The position numbers were made by a program, and so were the translations under genes. Shown piece after piece: positions 40,243-48,392 of a stretch of DNA of 62,061 bases (positions within the stretch are counted from its first letter, which is position 1; each line of letters starts with the position of its first letter). The stretch comes from an uncultured Alphaproteobacteria bacterium (lineage in GTDB: Bacteria > Pseudomonadota > Alphaproteobacteria > Rhizobiales > Ancalomicrobiaceae), in the NCBI GenBank assembly GCA_937892955.1, contig CALBKH010000059.1, positions 1 through 62,061 of the forward strand. Direction: 5' to 3'. The notes under the pieces were generated by a model, which saw only the letters and a program-made list of their open reading frames with translations, did not search any database and was not told the origin of the DNA.

Positions 40243-40722
40243 ATGCCGGAAAAGATTCTCCTCGACGCCCACGATGTTCGCATCCTCCGGGTGCTCCAGC
40301 GCGACGCTTCTCTGGCCATCGCCGACATCGCCAAGGAAGCCGGCATGAGCCAGACGCCGTGCTGGCGCCGCATCAAGCGGATGAAGGACGCCGGCGTCAT
40401 CAAGCAGATCGCCGCCCTGGTCGATCGCGAGGCGGTCGGTCTCGAATTCGTCGTCTACACCTTCGTCAAGCTCGGCGTGCCCTCGCTCGACAACATGACC
40501 GAATTCGACCGCAAGGTCGCCACCTGGCCGGAGGTCATCACCTGCGAGCGGGTGACCGGCGCCGTCGACTATCTGATCAAGGTCGTCGCCGAGGACATGA
40601 AGGCCTACGACACCTTCCTGCGCATGAAGCTGCTCGACAACAACCTCGTCACCGACGTCCAGTCGCACATCGTCGTCGCCACGGTGAAGGACACCCCGAG
40701 CCTGCCGCTCCGCGAGAATTGA
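40243..40722 (+). CDS. Lrp/AsnC family transcriptional regulator
   Basis: A 159-residue Lrp/AsnC regulator with an N-terminal winged helix-turn-helix (IADIAKEAGMSQTPCWRRIK) and a RAM/ligand domain (TCERVTGAVDYLIKVVAEDM). It is transcribed away from the indolepyruvate oxidoreductase across a 217-base gap, the classic layout of an Lrp-type local regulator responding to an amino acid. Confidence 0.93.
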   Translation: MPEKILLDAHDVRILRVLQRDASLAIADIAKEAGMSQTPCWRRIKRMKDAGVIKQIAALVDREAVGLEFVVYTFVKLGVPSLDNMTEFDRKVATWPEVITCERVTGAVDYLIKVVAEDMKAYDTFLRMKLLDNNLVTDVQSHIVVATVKDTPSLPLREN

Positions 40723-40740
40723 GGTCGGCGCGAGGGAAGG

Positions 40741-40838
40741 GTGCAATGAGCGAAGCGAATTGCACCGGCCGACTCCGCGTGGGACGCCCGAAGCGATCCG
40801 CGAAGGACGCCGGTGCAATTCGCTCGCGCTCTTTGCAC
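40741..40838. repeat. Large inverted repeat downstream of the Lrp gene
   Basis: Left arm GTGCAATGAGCGAAGCGAAT plus TGCACCGG and right arm CCGGTGCAATTCGCTCGCG plus CTCTTTGCAC are near-perfect reverse complements; each arm also carries GTGCAA and TTGCAC ends. The element lies 18 bases after the Lrp stop and faces the minus-strand membrane protein gene. It could act as a transcription barrier; no second copy is seen in the window. Confidence 0.8.
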
Positions 40839-40853
40839 TCTACGGATCGCGGT

Positions 40854-41189
40854 TCAGTCGCGACCGTTCGGCTCGCCACCACCGAGGTGATGCACGGGAT
40901 CGTGGGGGTTCGCCACGTTCGATCGCCACAGGCGCGGGTTCGGTCGCACCGGGCCGCCGAGCCGACCGGTGGCGTCCGCGTCCGGGCCACGGCCGTCGCC
41001 CGGAAAGCGTCGCGTTTCGCGAGAGCCTCGGAGGTTCACGAGGCCGATCACCACCAGCACGCCGCCGACCAGATACGCCGGCCACGCCGCACGCACGCCG
41101 GTGACGAGCCCCTCGCCCACGGCGTAGGTGAGGCCGCAGACGGCTGCACCGAGCGCGATCAGGAGAAGGCCGACCCGACGATCGCTCAT
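40854..41189 (-). CDS. Small membrane protein with charged C-terminus
   Basis: About 111 residues. Two membrane segments are visible (VGLLLIALGAAVCGLTYAVG and AYLVGGVLVVIGLVNL), then a Gly/Pro/Arg/Asp-rich tail. The start is ATG 41189, 4-5 bases after GGAGG; the adjacent ATG 41192 is too close. No family is recognised. It follows the other small membrane protein gene by about 30 bases. Confidence 0.6.
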   Translation of the reverse strand: MSDRRVGLLLIALGAAVCGLTYAVGEGLVTGVRAAWPAYLVGGVLVVIGLVNLRGSRETRRFPGDGRGPDADATGRLGGPVRPNPRLWRSNVANPHDPVHHLGGGEPNGRD

Positions 41190-41218
41190 CATCCCTCCGT
41201 CCGCTGCATGAAGCGGCC

Positions 41219-41449
41219 TCAGCGTTGCCGGTTGTTGTCCGAGATCGAGCCGGCGCGTTCGCCCTCGCCCTCCGACTTCGGTTTGTCGCCGAACTTCAGC
41301 CAGCCGAGGAAGAGCATGATCAGGCCCATGGCGACGATCGGCGTGTTGCCGTCGAGGCCGATGCCGTAGCCGAGGTAGTTGATCGCACCCATGGCCAGCA
41401 TGGCCAGCCCGATCACGATCATCAACCCGCCGAGCAGTTTCGCACCCAT
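41219..41449 (-). CDS. Small two-TM membrane protein
   Basis: About 76 residues: MGAKLLGGLMIVIGLAMLAM, then GNTPIVAMGLIMLFLGWLKF, then a hydrophilic tail ending SISDNNRQR. The ATG at 41449 shares its A with the TGA stop of the upstream dehydrogenase gene, so translation is likely coupled; a GTG at 41452 is possible. Family not recognised. Confidence 0.65.
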   Translation of the reverse strand: MGAKLLGGLMIVIGLAMLAMGAINYLGYGIGLDGNTPIVAMGLIMLFLGWLKFGDKPKSEGEGERAGSISDNNRQR

Positions 41450-42699
41450 CACCGTCTCCCGAAACGTTCCGCCCGGAAGGGCGTGAGGTCCACCAGCGGC
41501 TTTTCACCCGAGATCGCCTCGGCGATCAAGCGTCCCGAGATCGGCCCGTGGGTGAAGCCGAGGTGCGCATGGCCGAAATCGAGCCACATGTCCGGCACGC
41601 CCGGCGCCGGTCCGATGATCGGCAACCCGTCCGGCAGCGTCGGCCGCTTGCCGAGCCAGGGCTCGGGATCGACCTCGGCGCCGAGCGGAAACAGCGCCCG
41701 CGCCACTGGTTTCAGCCGTTCCAGCTGCACCGGCGTCGGCGGCGCGTCGCGTTCGGCGAACTCGATGCCGGTCGTCAGCCGGATGCCCTTGAGCATCGGC
41801 GTGATGACGTAGCCCTTCTCGATGTCGACGATCGGCCGCGACAACCCGGCCTCGCCCTTCGGCGCGAAATGCATGTGGTAGCCGCGCTTCGCCGCCAGGG
41901 GAAAACGCAGATCGAAGCGGTCGAGCAGGTCGTTCGACCACGGCCCCAGCGCCACCACCACGTGGGTGGCGGCGAGGTCGCCGTCTTCGGTCGAGACCAC
42001 CCAGCCTTCGCCGCCACGTCTGAGCGACCGCGCATCGCCGCGCGCCACGACACCGCCGCGCGCCATGAAGAGATCGGCGTAGGCCTTGGTCACCCCCTCC
42101 GGCCAACTGACCGACTGGGTCTCCGGCCAGAACACCGCGCCCACTCCGGTCGGCGTCAGGTCCGGTTCCAGCTCCTTCAGTTCGGCCATCGTGAGATGGC
42201 GGTATTCGATGCCGTATTGATCTGCGAAGTCGTGCAGGCTCGCGGCATCCGCCAGCCCCTTGTGGCTGCGATAGAGCCGCACCCAGCCGGTCTCGCGGAA
42301 GAAGGCCTCGGCCCCCGCCTCCTTCGCCAGCGCCCGATGTTCGGGGATCGAATGACGCGACAGCGCTTCGACGGCGGCCGCGAACCGGACGATGCCGGCG
42401 GTGTCGGTCGCCTGTCGGAGCTGCCACAGCCAAGGCAGGATCTTCGGCAGGAAGGAGAGATGGTAGTGCGCCTCGGTCGAGAGATTGAGGCCGTAGCGGA
42501 TCAGCGCCCCGATCTCGCGCGGGAAACCGACCGGGACGAGACCCTCGCGCTCGACGACACCGGCGTTGCCGTAGCTCGTCTCCTCGCCGACGCCGCGGCG
42601 ATCGAGCATCACCACCCGCTTGCCCTTCGTCTGGAGATGCAGCGCGGCCGAAGTGCCGACCATGCCGGCGCCGAGGACGATCACGTCGGTGGAAATCAA
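41449..42699 (-). CDS. FAD-dependent D-amino-acid dehydrogenase (DadA-like)
   Basis: A 416-residue flavoprotein. The N-terminus after the start is STDVIVLGAGMVGTSAALHL, the dinucleotide-binding GxGxxG motif, and the C-terminus has LGKRPTLPDGLPIIGPAPG and GHAHLGFTHGPISGRLIAE, typical of DadA. No ATG fits; TTG 42699, 4 bases after GGAGGCA, is the likely start. It would oxidise D-amino acids at the membrane and pass electrons to quinone. Two small membrane-protein genes follow on the same strand. Confidence 0.88.
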   Translation of the reverse strand: MISTDVIVLGAGMVGTSAALHLQTKGKRVVMLDRRGVGEETSYGNAGVVEREGLVPVGFPREIGALIRYGLNLSTEAHYHLSFLPKILPWLWQLRQATDTAGIVRFAAAVEALSRHSIPEHRALAKEAGAEAFFRETGWVRLYRSHKGLADAASLHDFADQYGIEYRHLTMAELKELEPDLTPTGVGAVFWPETQSVSWPEGVTKAYADLFMARGGVVARGDARSLRRGGEGWVVSTEDGDLAATHVVVALGPWSNDLLDRFDLRFPLAAKRGYHMHFAPKGEAGLSRPIVDIEKGYVITPMLKGIRLTTGIEFAERDAPPTPVQLERLKPVARALFPLGAEVDPEPWLGKRPTLPDGLPIIGPAPGVPDMWLDFGHAHLGFTHGPISGRLIAEAISGEKPLVDLTPFRAERFGRR

Positions 42700-42932
42700 T
42701 CCTGCCTCCCGCAGAGGTGCCCGAGCGGTCGGTCGGGCGTGCACGACGAGGGGCGTCGCGCGAGTGGGCGGATCGTGCCCGCCCACCTCGGCGGAAGCAA
42801 GGCGACCGACGCGGCGCCGCCATGCGACCTTCGGCCCCCGCCACGGCCGGCGAGTTGAGCCGGACGCCCGTTCCTGCTACTCCGGCGCCGAGATTTTCCG
42901 CCGAAACCCCGCCCGAAGCCCCGAGGTGCCCC

Positions 42933-44288
42933 ATGATCCCGCGCTATTCGCGCCCCGAGATGACCGCCATCTGGGAGCCGCAGTCCCGCTTCCGCATCTG
43001 GTTCGAGATCGAGGCGCACGCCACCGATGCGCTGGCCGAGCTCGGCGTCGTGCCGAAGTCGGACGCCGAGGAGATCTGGAAGAAGGCGAAGAACGCCACC
43101 TTCGACGTCGCCCGCATCGACGAGATCGAGGCGGTGACCAAGCACGACGTCATCGCCTTCCTCACCCACCTCGCCGAGATCGTCGGCCCCTCGGCCCGCT
43201 TCGTCCACCAGGGCATGACCTCGTCGGACGTGCTCGATACCTGCCTGTCGGTGCAGTTGAAGCGCGCGAGCGACCTGCTCGTCGCCGGCGTCGACCGGGT
43301 GCTGGCCGCGCTGAAGACCCGCGCCTACGAGCACAAGCACACCCCGACCATCGGCCGCTCGCACGGCATCCATGCCGAGCCGGTGACCTTCGGCCTGAAG
43401 CTCGCGGAAGCCTACGCCGAGTTCACCCGCAACCGCGCCCGGCTGGTGGCGGCGCGTGACGAGATCGCCACATGTGCGATCTCGGGCGCCGTCGGCACCT
43501 TCGCCAACATCGATCCGCGCGTCGAGGCGCATGTCGCGAAAGAGATGGGCCTGACCATCGAGCCGGTCTCGACCCAGGTCATCCCGCGCGATCGCCATGC
43601 CATGTTCTTCGCCGTCCTCGGCGTCGTCGCCTCGTCGATCGAGCGCGTGGCGATCGAGATCCGCCACCTGCAGCGCACCGAGGTCCTGGAAGCGGAGGAG
43701 TATTTCTCCCCCGGCCAGAAGGGCTCCTCGGCGATGCCGCACAAGCGCAACCCCGTCTTGACCGAGAACCTGACGGGCCTCGCCCGCATGGTCCGCGCCT
43801 ATGCCCTGCCGGCGATGGAGAACGTGGCGCTGTGGCACGAGCGCGACATCTCCCACTCCTCGGTCGAGCGCATGATCGGCCCCGATGCCACCGTCACCCT
43901 CGACTTCGCGCTGAACCGCCTCGCCGGCGTGATCGAGAAGCTGGTGGTCTACCCCGAGCGCATGGCCGGCAACATGGACCGCCTCGGCGGCCTCGTGCAC
44001 TCCCAGCGCATTCTGCTGGCGCTCACCCAGGCCGGCGTGTCGCGTGAGGACGCCTATCGCCTCGTCCAGCGCAACGCCATGAAGGTGTGGGACAGCTACC
44101 AGAAGACCGGTGCCGCCACCGTCGACTTCCTCGCCGAGTTGTTGGCCGATGAGGACGTCCGCAGGGCGTTGTCCGAGGAGGAGATCCGCGAGAAGTTCGA
44201 CCTCGGCTATCACCTCAAGCACGTCGACACGATCTTCGCCCGAGTGTTCGGGGAGAACCGGAGCGGTCGGCGAGCGATCGGCATTTGA
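42933..44288 (+). CDS. purB: Adenylosuccinate lyase
   Basis: A 451-residue PurB acting twice in purine synthesis (SAICAR to AICAR, adenylosuccinate to AMP). The start at 42933 reads MIPRYSRPEMTAIWEPQSRF. The fumarase-superfamily signature GSSAMPHKRNP is intact, with HQGMTSSDVLDT and GRSHGIHAEP. purC, purS, purQ and purL lie further right in the window but in separate units. Confidence 0.97.
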   Translation: MIPRYSRPEMTAIWEPQSRFRIWFEIEAHATDALAELGVVPKSDAEEIWKKAKNATFDVARIDEIEAVTKHDVIAFLTHLAEIVGPSARFVHQGMTSSDVLDTCLSVQLKRASDLLVAGVDRVLAALKTRAYEHKHTPTIGRSHGIHAEPVTFGLKLAEAYAEFTRNRARLVAARDEIATCAISGAVGTFANIDPRVEAHVAKEMGLTIEPVSTQVIPRDRHAMFFAVLGVVASSIERVAIEIRHLQRTEVLEAEEYFSPGQKGSSAMPHKRNPVLTENLTGLARMVRAYALPAMENVALWHERDISHSSVERMIGPDATVTLDFALNRLAGVIEKLVVYPERMAGNMDRLGGLVHSQRILLALTQAGVSREDAYRLVQRNAMKVWDSYQKTGAATVDFLAELLADEDVRRALSEEEIREKFDLGYHLKHVDTIFARVFGENRSGRRAIGI

Positions 44289-44316
44289 CGCGCGCGCAGT
44301 GGCTCGTTCGGAAGTT

Positions 44317-44443
44317 GCGCGATGGTTCGAGACGGACGCCTCCGGCGTCCTCCTCACCATGAGGCGCTTGTTTTGGTTGGATGATCCAACAACGCCTCAT
44401 GGTGAGGAGGTGTTCCGGAGGAACACCGTCTCGAACCATCGCG
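44317..44443. repeat. Palindromic intergenic repeat, family A, copy 2
   Basis: Arms GCGCGATGGTTCGAGACGG and CCGTCTCGAACCATCGCG enclose an inner pair, CCTCCTCACCATGAGGCG and CGCCTCATGGTGAGGAGG, with a tip TTGGTTGGATGATCCAA. It shares its outer and inner arms with 14266-14386. It follows purB and could serve as its terminator. Confidence 0.88.
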
Positions 44444-44524
44444 TACCATGCGCCGACATCCCCCTCGCCTGCCCGCGCGGTCGGCGCTACCCTCGCCCTT
44501 CGCTCTCACCTGCGAGGCCCACCC

Positions 44525-45094
44525 ATGCCCTTTTCGCTCGCCGACATCGACATCCTGCTCGTCCCCGGCCGCGGCAATTCCGATGCGTTCCACTGGATGT
44601 CGGCCTGGGCCGCGGCGATCCCCAATTCGTCGCGCGTGCTCCAGACCGAATGGGAGAAGCCGCAGCCCGGCGACTGGATCGGCCGTCTCGACGCCGCGAT
44701 CCGGACGACCCCGCGCCGCTGCGTCGTCATCGGCCACTCGCTCGCCGTCGCCACCATCGTCAAATGGGCCGACGCGGCGTCCTCCGCCGACCTCGCCAAG
44801 GTCGCCGGCGCGCTGCTCGTCTCGCCGACCAACGTCGAGGATCCCGATCCGTCCTTCGACACGGTGCGCCCCTTCGCGCCGATGCCGATGCGCCCCCTGC
44901 CCTTCCCGGCGATGGTGCTGGCCTCGCGCGACGATCCGCGCGTCACGTTCGCTCGCGCCATCGAATGCGCCACCGCCTGGGGCGCCGAACTGGTCGACGT
45001 CGGCGAACTCGGCCATATCGGCAATCTGCAGCGCCTCGGCATCTGGCCCGAGGGTCTGATCCACCTCGGTCGTCTGCTCGACCGCATCGGATGA
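44525..45094 (+). CDS. RBBP9/YdeN-like alpha/beta hydrolase
   Basis: A 189-residue single-domain hydrolase. The nucleophile elbow is VVIGHSLAVA, Asp is likely in ASRDDPRV, and the catalytic His in ELGHIGN. The opening DIDILLVPGRGNSDAFHWM fits the RBBP9/YdeN (DUF1234-like) family of small serine hydrolases of unknown substrate. Confidence 0.85.
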   Translation: MPFSLADIDILLVPGRGNSDAFHWMSAWAAAIPNSSRVLQTEWEKPQPGDWIGRLDAAIRTTPRRCVVIGHSLAVATIVKWADAASSADLAKVAGALLVSPTNVEDPDPSFDTVRPFAPMPMRPLPFPAMVLASRDDPRVTFARAIECATAWGAELVDVGELGHIGNLQRLGIWPEGLIHLGRLLDRIG

Positions 45095-45151
45095 GGCGCG
45101 TCGTCCGCGCGGGAGATCGCCGGTCGTGGATGGCGGTGGGATGAGGCGACC

Positions 45152-45622
45152 TCAATCCGTCGACGTGTGATCGGCGCGCGAGCTCTCCACCGCCTCCGGG
45201 GCCGGGAACTTGACCGAGGTGTAGCGCAGCACCAGCACCGAGATCGCCATGATCAGCGTGCCACCGGCCATGATCAGGATCCCCATGTCCGGCTTCGGTT
45301 CATGGTTGATGTAACCGATCAGATGGCGCGTCAGCGCGGTGATGCCGACATAGACGAGGAAGCGCACCGGCATTCGGTTGGTCTTGAAATAGATCCCGAC
45401 CATCGAGCCGATCTCGAGATAGATGAAGAGCAGCAGCAGATCCTCGATCGAGGCGTGCCCCTTGGCGATCATCCCGGTGAAGGCATGTATCGCCGCCCAC
45501 ACCGTCGCCCCGCCGATGGCGAACAGACCGATGAAATGAAACGTCTCGGTGAGGAGATCGCCGACCGGATCGGCCATCCGCCGCATCCGATGGTTCACCG
45601 TTCTGATGCCCTCGAGGTCCAT
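45152..45622 (-). CDS. PsiE-like inner-membrane protein
   Basis: A 156-residue protein with four hydrophobic segments: FHFIGLFAIGGATVWAAIHAF-like, IEDLLLLFIYLEIGSMVGIYF, VRFLVYVGITALTRHLIGY and MGILIMAGGTLIMAISVLVL. The pattern LLLFIYLEIGSMVGIYF with charged N- and C-ends fits phosphate-starvation-inducible PsiE. GGGGGAGGGG precedes two in-frame ATGs; 45622 has better spacing than 45628. No Pho box was identified. Confidence 0.78.
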   Translation of the reverse strand: MDLEGIRTVNHRMRRMADPVGDLLTETFHFIGLFAIGGATVWAAIHAFTGMIAKGHASIEDLLLLFIYLEIGSMVGIYFKTNRMPVRFLVYVGITALTRHLIGYINHEPKPDMGILIMAGGTLIMAISVLVLRYTSVKFPAPEAVESSRADHTSTD

Positions 45623-45747
45623 CGCCATCCCCTCCCCCACCGGAGACACGGCCCGCCGGTCCGCCGCGCGGCGCCGGAAGGCTCGCTCCTTTCCTACGAC
45701 CGGGAGACCCAGGAATTCCAGATGACGGATCGACGCGAGTCGCCCCC

Positions 45748-45877
45748 ATACCGAGCCGACGATGTGTCGACCTTTTCGAAACATCGTCGGCGAAGGCGAG
45801 CCCGAACGGGCGTCGCCCGGCCGGGCCGTGACACTCGTGAAATTCGGACCAACCGAATTTCACGAGCCCGGTATCAG
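45748..45877 (+). repeat. Three-part hairpin repeat, family B, copy 1
   Basis: Begins ATACCGAGC and ends AGCCCGGTATCAG, near-inverted termini. Left hairpin: CCGACGATGTGTCGA, loop CCTTT, TCGAAACATCGTCGG (one mismatch). Conserved core: CGAAGGCGAGCCCGAACGG onward through CCGGCCGGGCCGTGAC. Right hairpin: CTCGTGAAATTCGG, 5-base loop, CCGAATTTCACGAG (perfect). The TCA at 45874-45876 in its right end is the stop codon of the minus-strand aldolase. Confidence 0.9.
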
Positions 45878-46707
45878 TCGCTCGTCCGCCCCGGTGAGCC
45901 GCCGGCGGAGGTCGCGGTCTTCTCCATCTCGTCGAGCATCGCCGCGATGCCGGCCGCCACGTACATCTGGTCCCAGCCGACGGTGACGAAGGAGAAGCCC
46001 TTGGCACGGAAGGCAGCGGCCCGTTCCGCCGGGCCGCCGAAGATCCCGGCGATCTTGCCCGCGGCGCGCGCCGTCGCGACGATGCGGTCGAGCGCGGCGT
46101 TCAGGATCGGATCGCGCGTGTCGGCGCGGTCGCCGTCGGTGAGCGCGATACAGAGGTCGTTGGGGCCGACGAAGACGCCGTCGATGCCGTCGACCGCCAG
46201 GATCTCCTCGACCGCCTCGACCGCCTCGCGCGTCTCGATCATCGCCAGCGCCAGGGTGCGATCGTTGGCCTCTCTCAGATAGGTCGGTGGCTCGACGCCG
46301 CCGAGCACCGACATCGCCCGCCCCGCTCCCCAGGAGCGGCGTCCGCGCGGCGGATACTTCACCTGTTCGGCGAAGGCCCGCGCCTGTTCGGCGGTGTCGA
46401 TCATCGGTGCGATCACCCCGACGGCGCCGACGTCGAGCGACCGGGCAGCGAGCACGAAATCACCCACCGAAACCCGCACCAACGCCGGCTTGCCCGCCGC
46501 CGCGATCGCGGTGACGCAGGAGACGATCGAAGCGACGTCGTGCAGCCCGTGCTGCACGTCGAGGACGATCGGCGAGACCGGGCTCGCCGCCACCGCTTCG
46601 GCGAAATGGACCTCCGGCAGGCTGAACCAGCCGCCGACGAAGGCCTCCCCGGCCCTGAGCCGTTCGGCGAAGGAGAGCGCGGGATGGGATGCGGCGGTGT
46701 CGGTCAT
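45874..46707 (-). CDS. HpcH/HpaI aldolase family protein
   Basis: A 277-residue class II pyruvate aldolase-like TIM barrel. Visible motifs are GGWFSLPEVHFAEA, PIVLDVQHGLHD, VGVIAPMIDTAEQA, LALAMIETREAVEA (metal-binding Glu) and DGVFVGPNDLCIA. Relatives cleave 2-keto-3-deoxy acids. The start at 46707 begins MTDTAASHPALSF. The last codons run into the end of the family B repeat, which provides the stop, so the C-terminus may have been trimmed or replaced by repeat insertion. Confidence 0.85.
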   Translation of the reverse strand: MTDTAASHPALSFAERLRAGEAFVGGWFSLPEVHFAEAVAASPVSPIVLDVQHGLHDVASIVSCVTAIAAAGKPALVRVSVGDFVLAARSLDVGAVGVIAPMIDTAEQARAFAEQVKYPPRGRRSWGAGRAMSVLGGVEPPTYLREANDRTLALAMIETREAVEAVEEILAVDGIDGVFVGPNDLCIALTDGDRADTRDPILNAALDRIVATARAAGKIAGIFGGPAERAAAFRAKGFSFVTVGWDQMYVAAGIAAMLDEMEKTATSAGGSPGRTSD

Positions 46708-46880
46708 CGGTGCGCCTCGTCGCGGAAGGGCCTCTCCGCGTCGTGCCACGAGACGGGGCGACTGGCAATTCCGTTTCGTCGGCTCGCGTTCCGCCCCCAC
46801 TCATGGGGAGAAACCGGCGAACCGTCCCCACCGGAAGAACCGGCCCGATCACGGCGAGAACCGTTCGGGGAACCTCGCCC

Positions 46881-47573
46881 ATGACCCTTCATCGAGCCGA
46901 CACCTACCGCCTCCGCTTCGACCGATATCTGCGGCAGGGAACGTCGATCGAACTTCCGCTGGAACGTAAGGACGATCTCTCCCCCGAGCGCTACGTCTGG
47001 CGCAGCCGCCGCGACGAGAAGGTGCGGCCGGCACATCGCGCCAACGATGGCCGCATCTTCTCCTGGTCCACGCCGCCGGAGACCGGCCACCCGGGAATGG
47101 AACCCGACTGTCGTTGCGTGGCGGTTCCCCACCGGGAGGGCGAAACAGAGTTCGCCGAACACACCTTCACCTCCGGCCTCGCATCGTCTTACGGACGTTG
47201 GGAGGACAGCGATTTCGTCTGGCACCTCTTCACCGGCGGCGGACGAACGGTCACCCTCGAGGAGATCGGCCACCTCCGCGAAATCGCCGAGTACCATGCC
47301 TATTCATCCGGCGGAGACGGCGCCTTCCGGCGGCTTTCGGATCAGATCGCCGACGCGGCTCGGGATTCGACACCCGGAAGCGTGCATCACGACTTCGGCA
47401 AAGCCAACGACTTCGGCGACGTGGCGTTCTCCCATGGGAACTCGACCGTCGCCGGGGCCTTCGATGGAACGGCCGAAAGACGAGGAAACATGATCTCGAT
47501 AGCGGGCGAAACGAATTTCAACTTCTACGACGTATTCACCGGCCCGGTCGACCTGCGTGACTTCGCGGCATGA
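46881..47573 (+). CDS. Phage-Mu-F-like domain protein, possible effector/toxin
   Basis: About 230 residues. Residues 35-75 (ERYVWRSRRDEKVRPAHRAND then IFSWSTPPETGHPG and DCRCVAVP) match the C-terminal half of the phage Mu protein F / minor head domain, which also occurs in polymorphic toxin-like proteins. No other capsid gene is present. The rest (YHAYSSGGDGAFRRLSDQI, HHDFGKANDFGDVAFSHGN, then beta-rich NFNFYDVFTGPVDL) resembles no enzyme I can name, but the pattern of a marker domain plus a novel C-terminal domain and downstream small genes fits an effector/immunity layout. Function is an inference. Confidence 0.55.
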   Translation: MTLHRADTYRLRFDRYLRQGTSIELPLERKDDLSPERYVWRSRRDEKVRPAHRANDGRIFSWSTPPETGHPGMEPDCRCVAVPHREGETEFAEHTFTSGLASSYGRWEDSDFVWHLFTGGGRTVTLEEIGHLREIAEYHAYSSGGDGAFRRLSDQIADAARDSTPGSVHHDFGKANDFGDVAFSHGNSTVAGAFDGTAERRGNMISIAGETNFNFYDVFTGPVDLRDFAA

Positions 47574-47819
47574 TTGAGTTCGAACCCATTGAAATGGGAG
47601 TATTTTCTTCGACTTGCTTACACGATTGCCAGGATCAAGATCCTACCATCAGAAATACCAACTCCAGACAAAATTGAAGACGCCACGAAAATACTGAAAA
47701 TTCTGACAGTTATAGGCGGAACGCTGTACGAGATGGTCGGACATTGGACAGCTTCGTTCCGCGCAGATATCTTCGCCGACCGAGCGATCATCTCGTATTT
47801 CGATCCGAATCGAAGGTGA
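47574..47819 (+). CDS. Low-GC small ORF after the Mu-F-like gene (81 aa, TTG start)
   Basis: The frame gives SSNPLKWEYFLRLAYTIARI, PTPDKIEDATKILKILTV and a terminal FADRAIISYFDPNRR. The only start is TTG. A second frame opens with ATG 47570, overlapping the upstream stop (ATGA), reads MIEFEPIEMG and stops after 35 codons. One base lost or gained near 47600 would join MIEFEPIE to the longer frame, so this may be a frameshifted gene. Composition is far more AT-rich than its surroundings. It is a candidate immunity gene by position. Confidence 0.45.
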   Translation: MSSNPLKWEYFLRLAYTIARIKILPSEIPTPDKIEDATKILKILTVIGGTLYEMVGHWTASFRADIFADRAIISYFDPNRR

Positions 47820-47822
47820 AAT

Positions 47823-48392
47823 TTGCCCCACCTCGACGAGCCCTCGCCCGCCCCTCTCAGCCGTCTACAACAGGTTCTCTGGGTCGTCGCGGCGGTGATC
47901 GTCGTCTACCCTCTCCTGGTGCTCTATGCGCGGTTCGATAAGGAATACGCTCTTCCGAACGGTACCGTGCTCGTCCGTGCCCTCGACTGGAAGAAAGGGA
48001 CCCGCATCGACCTGCGCCGATGGACCTACGGCGAGCCACTGATCCGTGACATCGAGTTCCTCTGCTTCGACGACGAGGCCATGCGCGTGATCACCTTTTC
48101 GAGCGGCAACTACATCTGGCTGGGCGGAAACGAGCCGATCGTTCGAGGGAGAGACCCCGATTATTCCGACGTCGTGCGCAAGAGCGGCCTCTTGCGGGAT
48201 GACGGAAGATGCGTCGGTTACTTCGCCACCAATATCGGCGGCGACCTGCTGTTGGACGACCCCTTCTACGATTGGCGCTATACGAAGCCGGGCGCGCCTT
48301 GGTGCCCGCCCGGCCACCCCTGCCGGGCGCGACCGTCGGCGCCGGCACCCGAACGACCGTCGGCGACGACGCCCGAACGACCGGCGAAGTGA
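47823..48392 (+). CDS. Membrane-anchored hypothetical protein, possible immunity protein
   Basis: A 189-residue protein with TTG start 47823 after GAAGGTGAAA. One N-terminal membrane helix (VLWVVAAVIVVYPLLVLYA) is followed by an extracytoplasmic or cytoplasmic domain (ALPNGTVLVRALDW, IEFLCFDDEAMRVITFSS) and a Pro/Ala/Arg-rich tail. No family is recognised. It follows the AT-rich ORF by 3 bases and may be part of the same unit. Confidence 0.6.
   Translation: MPHLDEPSPAPLSRLQQVLWVVAAVIVVYPLLVLYARFDKEYALPNGTVLVRALDWKKGTRIDLRRWTYGEPLIRDIEFLCFDDEAMRVITFSSGNYIWLGGNEPIVRGRDPDYSDVVRKSGLLRDDGRCVGYFATNIGGDLLLDDPFYDWRYTKPGAPWCPPGHPCRARPSAPAPERPSATTPERPAK

Noticed and set aside
36792..41369. 1525-codon open frame on the plus strand opposite the indolepyruvate oxidoreductase
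   Set aside because: It is antisense to a well-supported gene, its protein is Arg/Gly/Asp/His-rich with no family resemblance, and it arises from GC-skewed third positions.
46881..47573. Colicin-M-like lipid II hydrolase
   Set aside because: The beta-rich end (NFNFYDVFTGPVDL) is vaguely similar, but the required catalytic pattern is not present.
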